NCBI GenBank assembly: GCA_009733775.1
Contig: WOGZ01000015.1
Coordinates: forward strand, 186,001-250,000
Reading direction: 5' to 3'
From: Alectoria sarmentosa
Taxonomy: Eukaryota; Ascomycota; Lecanoromycetes; Lecanorales; Parmeliaceae
Length of the DNA stretch: 64,000 nucleotides
Part shown: one piece after another, positions 35,534-46,059 of the stretch
Numbering within the stretch: the first letter of the stretch is position 1
Layout: each line of letters opens with the position of its first letter
The notes under the pieces: generated by a model
The model's database searches: none
The model's input: only the letters and a program-made list of their open reading frames with translations
Told to the model about the DNA's origin: nothing
Translations under genes and position numbers: made by a program

Positions 35534-36526
35534 TTATAGGTCTTTCTCAGATACTCCTTTGCCTAGGACACCACACTGAGCGAGCCAAGTTGCATCGTTC
35601 TCCGAGACCCCTTCTCCCAAATGCCGCAGTACTTCAACCTGAGGCCAGTCACCATCTTCTCCTGATACCTTGATGTGCGTCTTGCAATGATCACAGTCAA
35701 TATCGCGTTCAGTGTAATGGCGCCCACTGCTCAAATCCCTCTCTCCACTATTCCATAGGTCAATGGGATCTGATGAGACCTCAGGCGGATGTGCTATCAT
35801 GTATAAGGCGTCGAGAATCCACGGGTCATTCATCATGTTGTGAGGACAGAGGGCGATCTTCTCAAGGTCTTTGAAAGAAGCCTGACTGTCTTCCTCAGTC
35901 GCGCCAACTTCGTATCTGGCGAGCTTCCAGGTAGCGTGTAATTCTAATCCAATGACAGGGCCCTTCCATCCATGATGATGTTTGGAGTTGTATTTCAATT
36001 TGAAGGTGCCGCTAGGGTAGGAGAATATGCCATCGTTGAGTTGGCAAGTCCGATCGTTGGACGAGGACAGTTGCGTGTGTCGTTCTTCCTTCGTTCCTCC
36101 AATGGCGTCTATGCCCATCCAGTTGGACTTGAATTTCGGAAGGCTCAGGATGCGTTGCAGACGTCCGAATGATAGATTCTCATGCGGACATACTTTCACA
36201 AAGGTCTCGACGGGATATGGTCCCGGATCGGTGCCTTTGTTGTCCGATTGGTTGATGAGGTGTGGGATGACGAAAGCATTTTCTGGGTAGGTCTTGTCGG
36301 TGGCACTGGTGTCTTGAGGTACGACAGCTTTGCCTTCACTCGAAAATTCAAAGGGGAGGTGCTTTAGTCCCTCGGGATGAGGTGGACTGGGAGACCGAAC
36401 TGAGGAGCTGTCAGGGTTTACGAGCGTCATCGAGCTTCTCCGTGACATTGAAGATACGTTGTCGTCTTCGTGTTTTTCATGTCGGTGGAAGCTATGGAAC
36501 ATCTTTTTTGTGAATTGGGAAGGCAT
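35534..36526 (-). CDS. Cys/His-motif family member 4, intact
   Basis: This 330-residue, single-exon paralog is the longest and best-preserved member. The start MPSQFTKKMFHSFHRHE was chosen because it matches the paralogs; the frame is open for another 71 codons upstream. Order: acidic/Ser-rich linker, VKVCPHENLSFGRLQRILSL (Cys near residue 113), FSYPSGTFKLKYN, GLELHATWKLARYE, EKIALCPHNMMNDPWILDAL (Cys near 227), then CDHCKTHIKVSGED (Cys 278 and 281), HLGEG and TWLAQCG. The tail GVLGKGVSEKDL echoes the preceding LGEGVSENDA and may be a short duplication. There is no signal peptide. Function is unknown; a metal-stabilised fold is suggested only by the Cys/His pattern. Confidence 0.7.
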   Translation of the reverse strand: MPSQFTKKMFHSFHRHEKHEDDNVSSMSRRSSMTLVNPDSSSVRSPSPPHPEGLKHLPFEFSSEGKAVVPQDTSATDKTYPENAFVIPHLINQSDNKGTDPGPYPVETFVKVCPHENLSFGRLQRILSLPKFKSNWMGIDAIGGTKEERHTQLSSSNDRTCQLNDGIFSYPSGTFKLKYNSKHHHGWKGPVIGLELHATWKLARYEVGATEEDSQASFKDLEKIALCPHNMMNDPWILDALYMIAHPPEVSSDPIDLWNSGERDLSSGRHYTERDIDCDHCKTHIKVSGEDGDWPQVEVLRHLGEGVSENDATWLAQCGVLGKGVSEKDL

Positions 36527-36896
36527 GGTTGAGATGATACAAAGTGGAGTACTGTTGATGTATGTTTTCAAGGTTAAAAGAAGGAGCGGGGCTTTTATTG
36601 TTTTACATTTGGTCGTACGGTGACACAAGCTTGGTAATTCCCTGAGTACATTGCTTGGCAACTTCTCGAGGTAACAACCCTCCTGGGACGCACATGATGA
36701 CTGCTGCAATTTTCTCTCTTCATCTAACGCTTTGAGCAAGACACAACGATTTTTCCGCAGGGTGCAAGAGAGTTGCTCCAGAGTCTGGGTACTTTCTAAC
36801 TTTTCGGTACAAATACACTTCCACCATCACGACGATCTCGTAGTCGACGTGCTCGCACCTGGTCCATTCTATCAGAACGTATCCCTCCTGCAGCAC

Positions 36897-37667
36897 TCAA
36901 CCCCGGAGACTCTTCTGATATTCCAGAGGGCGGAACTCGAGATATCTGCCTGCCTCTTTCATGCCGTCATGCCAGATTGATGGACCGAAAGTAGCCTCCA
37001 ATTTTTCCCTGGCTAATTTATAAAAAGGAGTGTTGCGGGCACGTGTCAGCAGATAGTAGCGCCCTTCATCCACATCGTAGCTACGCAATGGGAGATCGAA
37101 TTTTGCGGCTATAGCTGTCACACACACTCTCTGAAAATTGACCAAGCCGCTCATAGCACGGAGAACGGTGCATACTTCGTCAAGGCCGGTGGCCGGATTA
37201 AGCCCTTTGAGTTTCAGGATACAGATCTGTCGGAAAGGGGCGTTGGCACCGCGGAATGAAGCCAGCATGTTGTGAAAGAAATGATTTGGTCCAATTGCAT
37301 GTAGGGGGATATCAATACATATGTCGATGTTTTGGATAAGTGTCATGGTATCTTTGCTGACGGGCGTAGCTGCGATATACCATGGATCTCCACCAATTGG
37401 TTCTTCATAGTATATGCGGAGGAAGGCGGACTCGTAGAGAATCTGGAAGGCTTCACTGTAAACTTGGTGTGACGTGCAGAGGATGGCAGTGAAGCCAGAA
37501 GCGAGGGTGTGATGGTACACCAAGTTGATGAGCTCCCCAGGTAGATCCATTAAACGGAAACATGGTGCGGCTGCCGATTGCCTGACTGCCGCGGTCGCTA
37601 TCGAGCTGGTGTTTGAAGTCATAGTTGTGGTGTTGATTTGGCACACCAAAGTCACGACAGATGGCAA
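36897..37667 (-). CDS. F-box-like hypothetical protein
   Basis: A single exon of up to 256 residues; a second Met at 37622 (MTSNTSSIATAAV) is an equally good start. Residues about 38-90 carry FRLMDLPGELINLVYHHTL and ILCTSHQVYSEAFQILYES. That is the LPxEL...LxxCxQxxxEaxxxLY pattern of the F-box-like families expanded in filamentous fungi. The rest has helix-rich segments (ICILKLKGLNP, LRAMSGLVNFQRVCV) and no other motif. Real F-box proteins bring substrates to SCF ubiquitin ligases, but most of these expanded fungal proteins are untested. It sits upstream of the tandem family on the same strand without obvious similarity to it. Confidence 0.65.
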   Translation of the reverse strand: MPSVVTLVCQINTTTMTSNTSSIATAAVRQSAAAPCFRLMDLPGELINLVYHHTLASGFTAILCTSHQVYSEAFQILYESAFLRIYYEEPIGGDPWYIAATPVSKDTMTLIQNIDICIDIPLHAIGPNHFFHNMLASFRGANAPFRQICILKLKGLNPATGLDEVCTVLRAMSGLVNFQRVCVTAIAAKFDLPLRSYDVDEGRYYLLTRARNTPFYKLAREKLEATFGPSIWHDGMKEAGRYLEFRPLEYQKSLRG

Positions 37668-39285
37668 TTCGGAGGGTCGGCGATTGCTTTGATCTCTTGA
37701 GGGGAATTGCTTAAAAAAGGGGGGCTTGTGTTGTCAAGGATGCGAAAAATGGCTGGTCGCATTTCCAACAAACGAGGCGAACAGAATTCATCCCTTTCAT
37801 TTACAGGTCCCCAGTGTTTTCTTGTCAATTTCGAAACCTAAGTCACCTAGCATCACGCCTCAAAATGATTGCGCGAAGCATTGACTACTGGTAGGAAAGC
37901 TCTCCCAATTCAATGATTCCAGTTTTCTGAGCCAGCAGCTGAAAGACTTTCTCCGGATCATTCCTGAGAACAACTTTTATACCCCGGCCACTGAGGTCTA
38001 TTCCAACCGGTCATTTGGCATTCCATAGATTAATCGATGCTTTCTCGCTACCAGTGCTAGAGATGAGTAGTCTTGTTTCGCCAAAAAGCAATCCCGTGCT
38101 TCTTCCAGGTCTCTCCTTTGAACTCAATGAATCAGACTATCCTCTTGAGCTCATCATCAAGAATCGAGACTGATGTTACGAGCTTCCCTAGCAATCAACT
38201 AGACCCACCTCGCCTGGCGTTGCGTGGTGCATGCCTCCTCGAGTATCTTCGTAGAATAGCAGACTTGAGGGTTTTACTAAGTACCAGCATATATCAGAGT
38301 AGAGCCCTGAAGCAGCAATGAGCCCTTTAATCGGGCTGACGTTGCTTTACCCCCGTGTAGAAGGCTTCCTACTCTAGAAATTGGAAGCTTTGTAGTTTTG
38401 TGCGGAGCACGAGCGCAGAGTCCATGCTGACATTTAGTCAAGAGCGCATGCCAGATCCCCTCGATCTTTTGCAGACCCTCTTGATTGGCTACAATGAGTT
38501 AACTACAAGTCTTCCCTCACTTGTAGAGCATAGAGATAGAGAAAGCGCTCCAATGGAAGGATACTTTAGAGTAAACATGTCAGGCAACAAAGAAACAGAA
38601 GCCAAAGTATTGGGACCCAGTCGGCGGAAGACTGAAGTGCTCCTTAAATTGAAGAAAGCTAAGCAAGCGAAAAAAGAGTGGCGTGCCTCCGTCTTCCAAG
38701 ACTTCCAATTCCAAGACTTCCAAGGTTCAATTTGCGCCTAAAGCATCTGCCCGTCCTGCCCCAGGGAACCGTCAAGGAACCGTCGAAACCCGTTTTTGGA
38801 CATCTTCAATTTATCCCTGTACAAGTACTTGTACTCTACTATATCGCTAACATTATACCTCCTCCCAGAATCCAAGATCTAGAAACAACAACGACCTCTA
38901 CACATCTGTCTGTCTGTCGCTACGCAGAGGAGCATACATTCCTTACTGATATTGACCAAGCCTCGGAGAAAGGCTGCAAAGCTCAGTGCTGCCATTCCTT
39001 GGCCTCCTTAATTAACAATATCGGCACTCTTCGGTCAAAGCTTTGCCAATTACTGGCAGAAAGATCAGAACTACGTCTGCTCCGGGCGCAGAGTGTGTGG
39101 AAAAAGTCGGTGTGCTGCAGAGACCAGACCGATTTTCCATTCCGTTCACGAGTTCGCCGAGTCCAATTCAGAAGCTCACCATTTCCAGACTTCCCTAGTT
39201 CCTCTCACCATCAATGTCAAAATACTAGTGCTCCTCCCTCCTCTCAGATCCCTATCCAATCCTCTCAACCTATTCAGCAGTCAAA
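37668..39285 (+). promoter_or_regulatory. Upstream region and CT-rich leader of HMG-CoA reductase
   Basis: This long intergenic stretch ends in a CT-rich leader (ctccctcctctcagatccc and following) just before the reductase ATG, as in many highly expressed fungal genes. A 113-codon frame at 38400-38741 is too weak to call. A duplicated ttccaagacttcca unit occurs at 38692-38725. A plus-strand frame (38678-39292) runs across the leader into the start codon region and is probably untranslated. Confidence 0.4.
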
Positions 39286-42200
39286 ATGTTAGGAGCTTCA
39301 TTCCTTCCTGCTCGTTTACGTCATGAGCATGATCAACCAGCGCCCCCGAATCCAGGCTACCTGAATCGGCAAATTACACACGTACTCCAGAGCGTCGCTC
39401 GTGCCGCTTTCACGCATCCTATGTACACCATATTCACGGTAGCGATATTGGCAAGTACATCATATCACGGTCTTCTGGAAGGCAGCCTCTTCGGGCACAC
39501 AAAGCTAGGCAAAGATCCAGCTGGCACAGATCTTACGTCGCTCGTGGAGAGCGGTCGACGGTTACGGCTCGGGGGAGAAACATCATGGAAATGGCAGTCC
39601 GACAACGGAGCCTCAAGGAACCAGATTTTGGTACGAAGAGCTGTGACAATGTCAATTGGACCTCGCTGATCAATCTTTAGGGAACCCATCACACGATGGT
39701 CATGACCTTGGTGTTTCCCGACTCTCTATCGAATTCTTCCCCTCGGACCGCACCACTGGCAGACCAGGTTTTCATACCTTCCAACAGCTCAGTGAGCAAT
39801 CTGCCAACGACGTGGAATCCGCTATCTCCAATCTCGCAAGACACGACTCTAGCTTTCGCGGTCCCCTCGAGTGAAGCGTCAGACTTTCTAGCCTCTGTTC
39901 AGGAGATATCACATAGACCAGACTTACAAGGAGAAAAGGGGGCTTATGATGGTGGGGCTACCGCATGGGTTGTCAAAGCCGCAAAATATGGTCGTCATTC
40001 TACCCAGGCTTCGATGGGTGTTGTAGCTGCCAATACATGGACAAGTTTTGTAGACCTCATAAAGGTATGTTTATATTACCAAAGACGTTTTTTCATGCTA
40101 AAGGCCGTAGAACGCGGAGTCGCTCGACATCATCATCATGGTCATTGGGTACTTAGCTATGCATTTGACGTTTGTTTCGCTTTTCATGTCCATGAGACAC
40201 ATGGGTTCGAACTTTTGGCTCGCAACTTCGGTCCTGATTTCTTCAGTGTTTGCATTCCTTTTCGGCCTCGGCATGACCAACCAGCTCGGGGTCCCTATTA
40301 ATTTTGTATTGCTTTCGGAAGGCTTGCCGTTCCTCGTCGTCACCATTGGCTTCGAGAAGCCTATCATACTCACAAAAGCCGTTCTTTCCGCTTCTGTCAG
40401 CTCGCGGGGGCAAGGCGTACGACAAGACTCAGATTTCTCGAGAACCGCCCGTTCTTCGCAGACCATTCAATCTTCGCTTCAAGTAGCGGTACAGGAGAAA
40501 GGTTTTGCAATAATGCGAGACTACTGCGTAGAACTCGCTATTCTCATTGCAGGTTCTGCATCGGGTGTGCAGGGCGGTTTGACACAATTTTGCTTTCTTG
40601 CTGCATGGATATTGGTGTTTGATTGCCTACTACTTTTTACTTTTTATACCGCTATCCTCAGCGTCAAATTAGAGATCAACCGTATCAAACGCCATGTGGC
40701 TCTAAGCAGAGCTCTGCAAGAAGATGGGATCAGCAAACGTGTTGCCGAGAACGTGGCCTCAAATGACGAATTGGCAAGGAATAGGCTTCAAAGTGTGGGC
40801 TCCAACGGCAATGGTGTTAGCGACGTGTTCGGCAATGGTAAGAAAGCGCGCGACAGCAGTATCCCAAAGTTCAAGGTCATCATGGTCGCCGGGTTCCTCT
40901 TCATCAACGCCTTGAATCTGGGCACCATGCCTTTTCGAGCACGCAGCAGGAAAGCAGCGCCTACGTCTGTCTCTGGACTATCTAATGTGCTCACATCACC
41001 TTCCATGGATCCTTTCAAGGTAGCACAGAATGGCCTCGATTTCCTCTACAATGAGGCTATGGAGAACAACTGCTCTATCATTATCACCGTCCTACCACCA
41101 ATCAAGTATGACATTCGATCATCTCAAGCAGATATGGACGGTGAGAATATCAGTGGCTCGATGTTTGACGGAGACTATAGGGACCACTTTCTAGACTACG
41201 TCGTCGGAGGCAGGGTGGTCGGAGGCGTGCTTAACAGCCTGGAGGATCCGGTTGTGAGCAAGTGGATCATTGTCACCTTGACTGTGAGTCTTGTGCTCAA
41301 TGGCTACCTTTTCAACGCAGCCCGATGGAGCATTAAAGAGCCTCGCGCTACCAGGGAAGATTCCCGTGACGATCATGCCTCAGAAACAGTCAAACACAGA
41401 ACTTTGCCGAGGCCTGAAAGGCGATCAGCAATCGATACAAGTTTGCTGCACGTCAACGGCCATGTTCCCCAACCCAACGGATTCATCGGCATCGAAGCTA
41501 CTCAAGCCTCAAAATCCAGGGATCCCGTAGAATGCCAACAGATGGTGAAGAATCGTCAGGCGGCTTATCTCAACGACCATGAGTTGAGCGACTTGACCGT
41601 ACGAGGCATGATTCCAGGGTACGCACTTGAGAAGACATTGGAAAACCTCGATGTTATGACAAGGCTTGCTTCTTTGACGCGAGCTGTCAAGATTCGCCGA
41701 ACATTGGTATCAAGAACCCCTGCGACTGCAGAGAACTCGGGCCAATTGGAAAAGTCAAAATTACCTTACCAAGACTACAATTATGAGAATGTTCATGGCG
41801 CGTGCTGTGAAAATGTCATTGGATATATGCCGTTACCGGTTGGTGTTGCTGGGCCGATGGTCATTGACGGAAAGTCTTACTATCTGCCGATGGCAACCAC
41901 CGAAGGAGTGCTCGTTGCTAGTACAAACCGAGGTTGCAAGGCTATCAATGCTGCTGGGGGGGCTACAACAGTCCTCACTGGCGATGGCATGACGAGAGGG
42001 CCTTGCGTTGGCTTCCAGACATTGAGCAGAGCAGGCGCTGCCAAACTTTGGCTGGATTCTGAAGACGGTCAAAAAACCATGAAGAGAGCGTTCAACTCGA
42101 CCAGTCGTTTTGCTCGCTTGCAGTCGATGAAGACAGCCCTAGCCGGTACCTATCTTTACATTCGGTTCAAGACGACCACGGGCGACGCGATGGGAATGAA

Positions 42201-43148
42201 CATGATCTCCAAAGGAGTTGAATGCGCCCTGGCCGTTATGAGGGAAGAGAGCGGGTTTGACGATATGTCCATTATCTCCGTATCAGGGAATTATTGCACG
42301 GACAAAAAGGCAGCTGCCATTAACTGGATCGACGGTAGAGGCAAGAGCGTCGTTGCAGAGGCTATTATTCCTGGAGACATCGTTCGAAGCGTCTTGAAGA
42401 GCGACGTCAATGCCCTTGTTGAATTGAATATAAGCAAGAATCTGATTGGAAGTGCGATGGCGGGTAGTATTGGGGGCTTCAATGCACATGCAGCAAATAT
42501 TGTCACTGCGATTTTCTTGGCCACTGGTCAAGATCCTGCACAGAACGTGGAGAGCAGTAGTTGCATAACGGTCATGAGAAAGTAAGCGGTCACTTTTAAT
42601 ATCGGTTGCGAAATTGTTCGTTAACAGTCAACAGCTACAATGGCAATCTTCAAATTTCCGTCTCAATGCCCTCGATCGAAGTGGGAACAATCGGCGGTGG
42701 TACAGTCCTGGAACCTCAAAGTGCCTGCCTCGACCTACTCGGCGTCAGAGGGGCTCACCCAACCCACCCAGGAGAAAACGCGCGACGGCTCGCGAGAATC
42801 GTAGCTGCCAGCGTCCTCGCTGGAGAGCTCAGTCTCTGTAGTGCCCTCGCAGCAGGCCATCTTGTCCAAGCACACATGGCGCACAACAGGAGCCAAGCGC
42901 CAACAAGGTCGACCACGCCGGTATCTGCTGCGGTAAGCGCGGCACCCAACAAAGCGCAAGCAGCTGAAGCGTTGTCAATGACTACCAATGCGCGAGGACC
43001 TGGTGCATCGATTCCTGATACCCCAAGCAAAGGTCCGTCAGACGAAGGATTAAGCATGACTGCCAGTACGCCTACATCTGGCGCTCTGAGTGCGGCACCG
43101 AGCAAAGGACACAGAGTGGAGGGTTTGACAATGACATCAAAGAATTGA
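39286..43148 (+). CDS. HMG1: HMG-CoA reductase
   Basis: NADPH-dependent reduction of HMG-CoA to mevalonate, rate-limiting for ergosterol and isoprenoids, in the ER membrane. There are four exons: 39286-39630, 39681-40064, 40111-42581 and 42635-43148, predicting 1237 residues. Introns are 46-53 bp with GT/AG ends. The N-terminal membrane domain starts with a span at about 45-60. The sterol-sensing domain begins near residue 248 (IIIMVIGYLAMHLTFVSLF). The catalytic domain shows ENVIGYMPLPVGVAGPM (about 807), TTEGVLVAS (catalytic Glu), FKTTTGDAMGMNM, TDKKAAAINW (Lys), GQDPAQN (Asp), GTIGGGT and GHLVQAHMAHNRS (catalytic His). The Ser in HNRS corresponds to the AMPK site of animal enzymes. The C-terminal 85 residues form an unusual Ala/Ser/Thr-rich extension with three similar segments. 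Confidence 0.95.
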
Positions 43149-43858
43149 TTTTTGCGTCCGCAGACGAACCTGCAGAATACGATTGTACATATTCCAACTG
43201 TGGACTTCCCGATTTTTGATGATATTCTTCTTCTTTTGTCGTATGTGTGTTGCATCTGCAGCTACGGCTTAGGAAGGGTTTGCAGAGCGTTGCGCGCAAT
43301 TATGACTAGACTTCATCAGTCGCTTACCCTACGATTGATAGACGATTCGGGGGCATATAGATATTCAATCTTGCTATACAGTCTTCGGAAATAGTGTAGA
43401 CTCGTAGCAGTATGATGGAAGAAAAGTCATTGTCATGGTTGTGCCGAGGTGGTGGTGCCTTAAAGGCTTACTAGTGTAGACCCGCGGTGATGACGTAAGC
43501 AGCTCAGAGCCCCTGAGATACTTTTCAACCACCTCATCGTTTCTTCAATCTCCACCATCCTGCAGATTGTCTGCATCTTCGCTATCGTTGCGGAGTATAT
43601 ATCATCATATGCGACTGAGACCGGCACATCGACTCCGACTGCTGCCCAAAGAGAGGTCTTGAACCCCGTCAGCAACAGAAGCTTCACCTTGCTACAAGCT
43701 TTCGAGTTTCCTCTCTTGGACTTAGGGCCTTTTGCACGTCAAAAGGAAGGGAAAGCCTCGCCACTTGCCGCATCATACGTACTATTGAGTACCGTACCTA
43801 CTTTATCTATTCACATTTTCATAATTCTGCGTTACTGCATAACCAATTACCCCACCAA
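43149..43858. other. Intergenic; HMG-CoA reductase 3' end and cyclophilin promoter
   Basis: Only short frames without family features occur. The last roughly 60 bases before 43859 are A/C/T-rich, as expected for a leader. Confidence 0.45.
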
Positions 43859-44760
43859 ATGGCGCTAAGAATTTCAACCCCACCATTTACGTTGTTTTCT
43901 AACACCCCTCGATTCCTCACACGGACAATTCTCAAACAACCTTTCCCTCACATCAGACCATCAAACATCTCCAACAGAACTTTCTCTTCTTCCCCCGCAA
44001 ACATGACGATCAAAGTCTTCTTCGATGTCTCCTGGCAGGGACCCGTCTTGGATTCCAACTCGCGTCCAACCAAGGAAATCAAAGGTGAGACAACACTGCT
44101 GCCCCTCCTTTCGCTGTCAAAATCCTTCAATGCTACTGGCCTCACCGCATCAGAACCATTGCTAAATTTCATCGCAGACCAGACCGGCCGTATCAACTTC
44201 AACCTTTATGACGATGTCACGCCCAAGACCGCTGAGAACTTCCGTGCCCTTTGCACTGGCGAGAAGGGCTTTGGCTACAGCGGCTCCAAGTTCCATCGTG
44301 TGATCCCCCAGTTCATGCTTCAGGGCGGCGACTTCACCCGTGGCAATGTAAAACTTTACACCACCCGGATCCTACAGGAACATGAAGACAGCTGACGTCT
44401 CCACCCAGGGCACTGGTGGCAAGTCTATTTACGGCGAGAAGTTTTCGGATGAGAACTTTGTCAAGAAGCATACCACTCCTGGTCTCTTGTCCATGGCGAA
44501 CGCTGGTCCCAACACGTGAGCTCTACATTTCTTTTCCGTTTTATTCAGCGCTCGCTGACTTCCGCCTTTCAATCAGCAACGGCTCTCAATTTTTTGTCAC
44601 CACTGTTGTCACCGGCTGGTTGGACGGTAAGCACGTCGTCTTCGGGGAAGTCGCGGACTCCGAGTCAATGAAGAATGTCAAGGCCATCGAGGCTACCGGC
44701 AGCTCGTCCGGCAAGGTCCAATACAAGGACCCCGTCATCACGAAGGCTGGCCAACAGTAA
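43859..44760 (+). CDS. Cyclophilin-type peptidyl-prolyl isomerase
   Basis: Four exons (43859-44084, 44178-44347, 44409-44515, 44577-44760) encode 228 residues. The three introns have GT/AG ends, and the last two carry gctgac branch sites. Residues 1-48 are basic, Ser/Thr/Pro-rich and acid-free, like a mitochondrial presequence. A second Met at residue 49 (MTIKVFFDV) begins the canonical cyclophilin fold: DQTGRINFNLYDDVTPKTAE, FRALCTGEKGFGY, then FHRVIPQFMLQGGDFT with the catalytic Arg, and NGSQFFVTTV, GKHVVFGEV. The layout matches Neurospora csr-1, where one gene makes mitochondrial and cytosolic cyclosporin-binding forms. The same is likely here through two starts (inference). Confidence 0.93.
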
Positions 44761-44962
44761 AGACTGGGAGAAGTATACTCGAGGCGGTTTCCGGCAATGC
44801 TACGATGGCTTGAAAGAATCAGCGTGATTTGCCTCAGCAATGAGGTGGAATTACTGCAGACAAAAGCGAGCTCTAATATCAAGCAATAAAAGCATCTACA
44901 CCGCTCAGCCGCCAGTGCATGCATGCTTTGTTTTAGAAGTCTCTTCTGCTTTACGTTTGATG

Positions 44963-45810
44963 TCAGCTAACAACACTTTCTAAAATCCTCTTGCCCTGCC
45001 TCCTGACCACACCATCCAAAATCTCTCTAACCTGCTTACACCCATCCACCCCGACCGCGAGCATCCCCTCCAATCGTCCCACCTGCACTCTACTCTCCAT
45101 CACTAACACACTAACCCTCTCGCCAGCTCCTAATGTCCCCACCGTCAGCCACGGCAACTCTTGCTCTTCCATGCCATTTAGATCTAACAACGGGTCCGCG
45201 CTCTCAGTTCCTGATTTGGGGGGTGTAAGGCCAGATGTGCAAGCAACGATGTAATCACTCATCGGAACCCCTGCATCGATGAGAGCCAGGGTTGCAGCGT
45301 TGAGACAGGCAGCGAGAAGGGAGCCGTCTTGCGAAAGGATATGGAGACTGATCGTTATTGTGGAGTGAGGATATAAGTGTGTGAAGAGAGTGCTCTGAAA
45401 TGCCGAAGCAATCGTATTTTGCATTTCCGTCGTTCGCCTGTTACAGTCAGCTCTCATCTCCGTTCGTAGTCACTCTGCCTCTCCCAATGACCAGGCCAAA
45501 ACGGCTAAACCTACTTATCGCCCCTCCCCTTCCCTCCTCCCCTCCTATCGACCCCACTGAATCCCCCTACTCCAATCTCCACCGCCACCACCGCATTGTC
45601 TCTCTCCGCACCCTCCCTCCTCGCCGCCCCGCGTACTTCTGCAGGGCCGGCTATTGTGCAAATGACTTTTGTGTTGCCCATTTCTAGATATGAGCTCCCG
45701 TCGGCGGAGGCTTGAGTACTGATTTGAGCATGCAGCCGGCGTAGTTCGTTCCAGCGCCGGCCATCAAGACGGAGTAGGGCGAGGTGGTAGGTTGAGGTGT
45801 CGAGGGGCAT
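44963..45810 (-). CDS. SKI6: Exosome RNase PH-like subunit RRP41
   Basis: Two exons, 45515-45810 and 44963-45437, encode 256 residues. The 77-base intron has a gtaggt donor, a gctgact branch site and an acag acceptor. The sequence is the RNase PH fold of Rrp41: RLDGRRWNELRRLHAQIS, GSSYLEMGNTKVICTIAGP, STLFTHLYPHSTITISLH, DGSLLAACLNAATLALIDAG and LDLNGMEEQELPWLTVG. In the eukaryotic exosome ring this subunit pairs with Rrp45 and is structural rather than catalytic, in nuclear and cytoplasmic 3'-5' RNA processing and decay. It is convergent with the cyclophilin (202 bases between stops) and divergent from the SNF2 gene. Confidence 0.94.
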
Positions 45811-46059
45811 TGTGGAAGGGAGTGCGTATCAGGAGGCTTTCTGGGGGGAGGGTATATATCTGGGGATATTGTATAGTCTTGAAGCTTTGAATACTGCTAT
45901 AAATGTGAGGAGAGAGAAAATTTTAGATATCTAAAGTCAATGGCGCCGTAGAGAGCCGTGAAGTGTTGAACTGGCGGAGTTGCTTGCGGAGCTCCAGAAC
46001 TGTGACGCGAAATTTCACCCCGCGTCGCTCTCCAGTTTCACACCACCAGCTAAATAATT
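45811..46059. promoter_or_regulatory. Shared divergent promoter, RRP41 / ERCC6L2-like
   Basis: Only 249 bases separate the two start codons, so both promoters and leaders must fit here. No clear TATA element was identified. Confidence 0.5.

Noticed and set aside
38400..38741. 113-codon plus-strand ORF
   Set aside because: Possible small protein, but no homology, splice evidence or context to support it.
38678..39292. 204-codon plus-strand ORF ending at the HMG-CoA reductase start
   Set aside because: Cysteine- and Ser/Pro-rich without conserved blocks; it lies in the CT-rich leader of the reductase.
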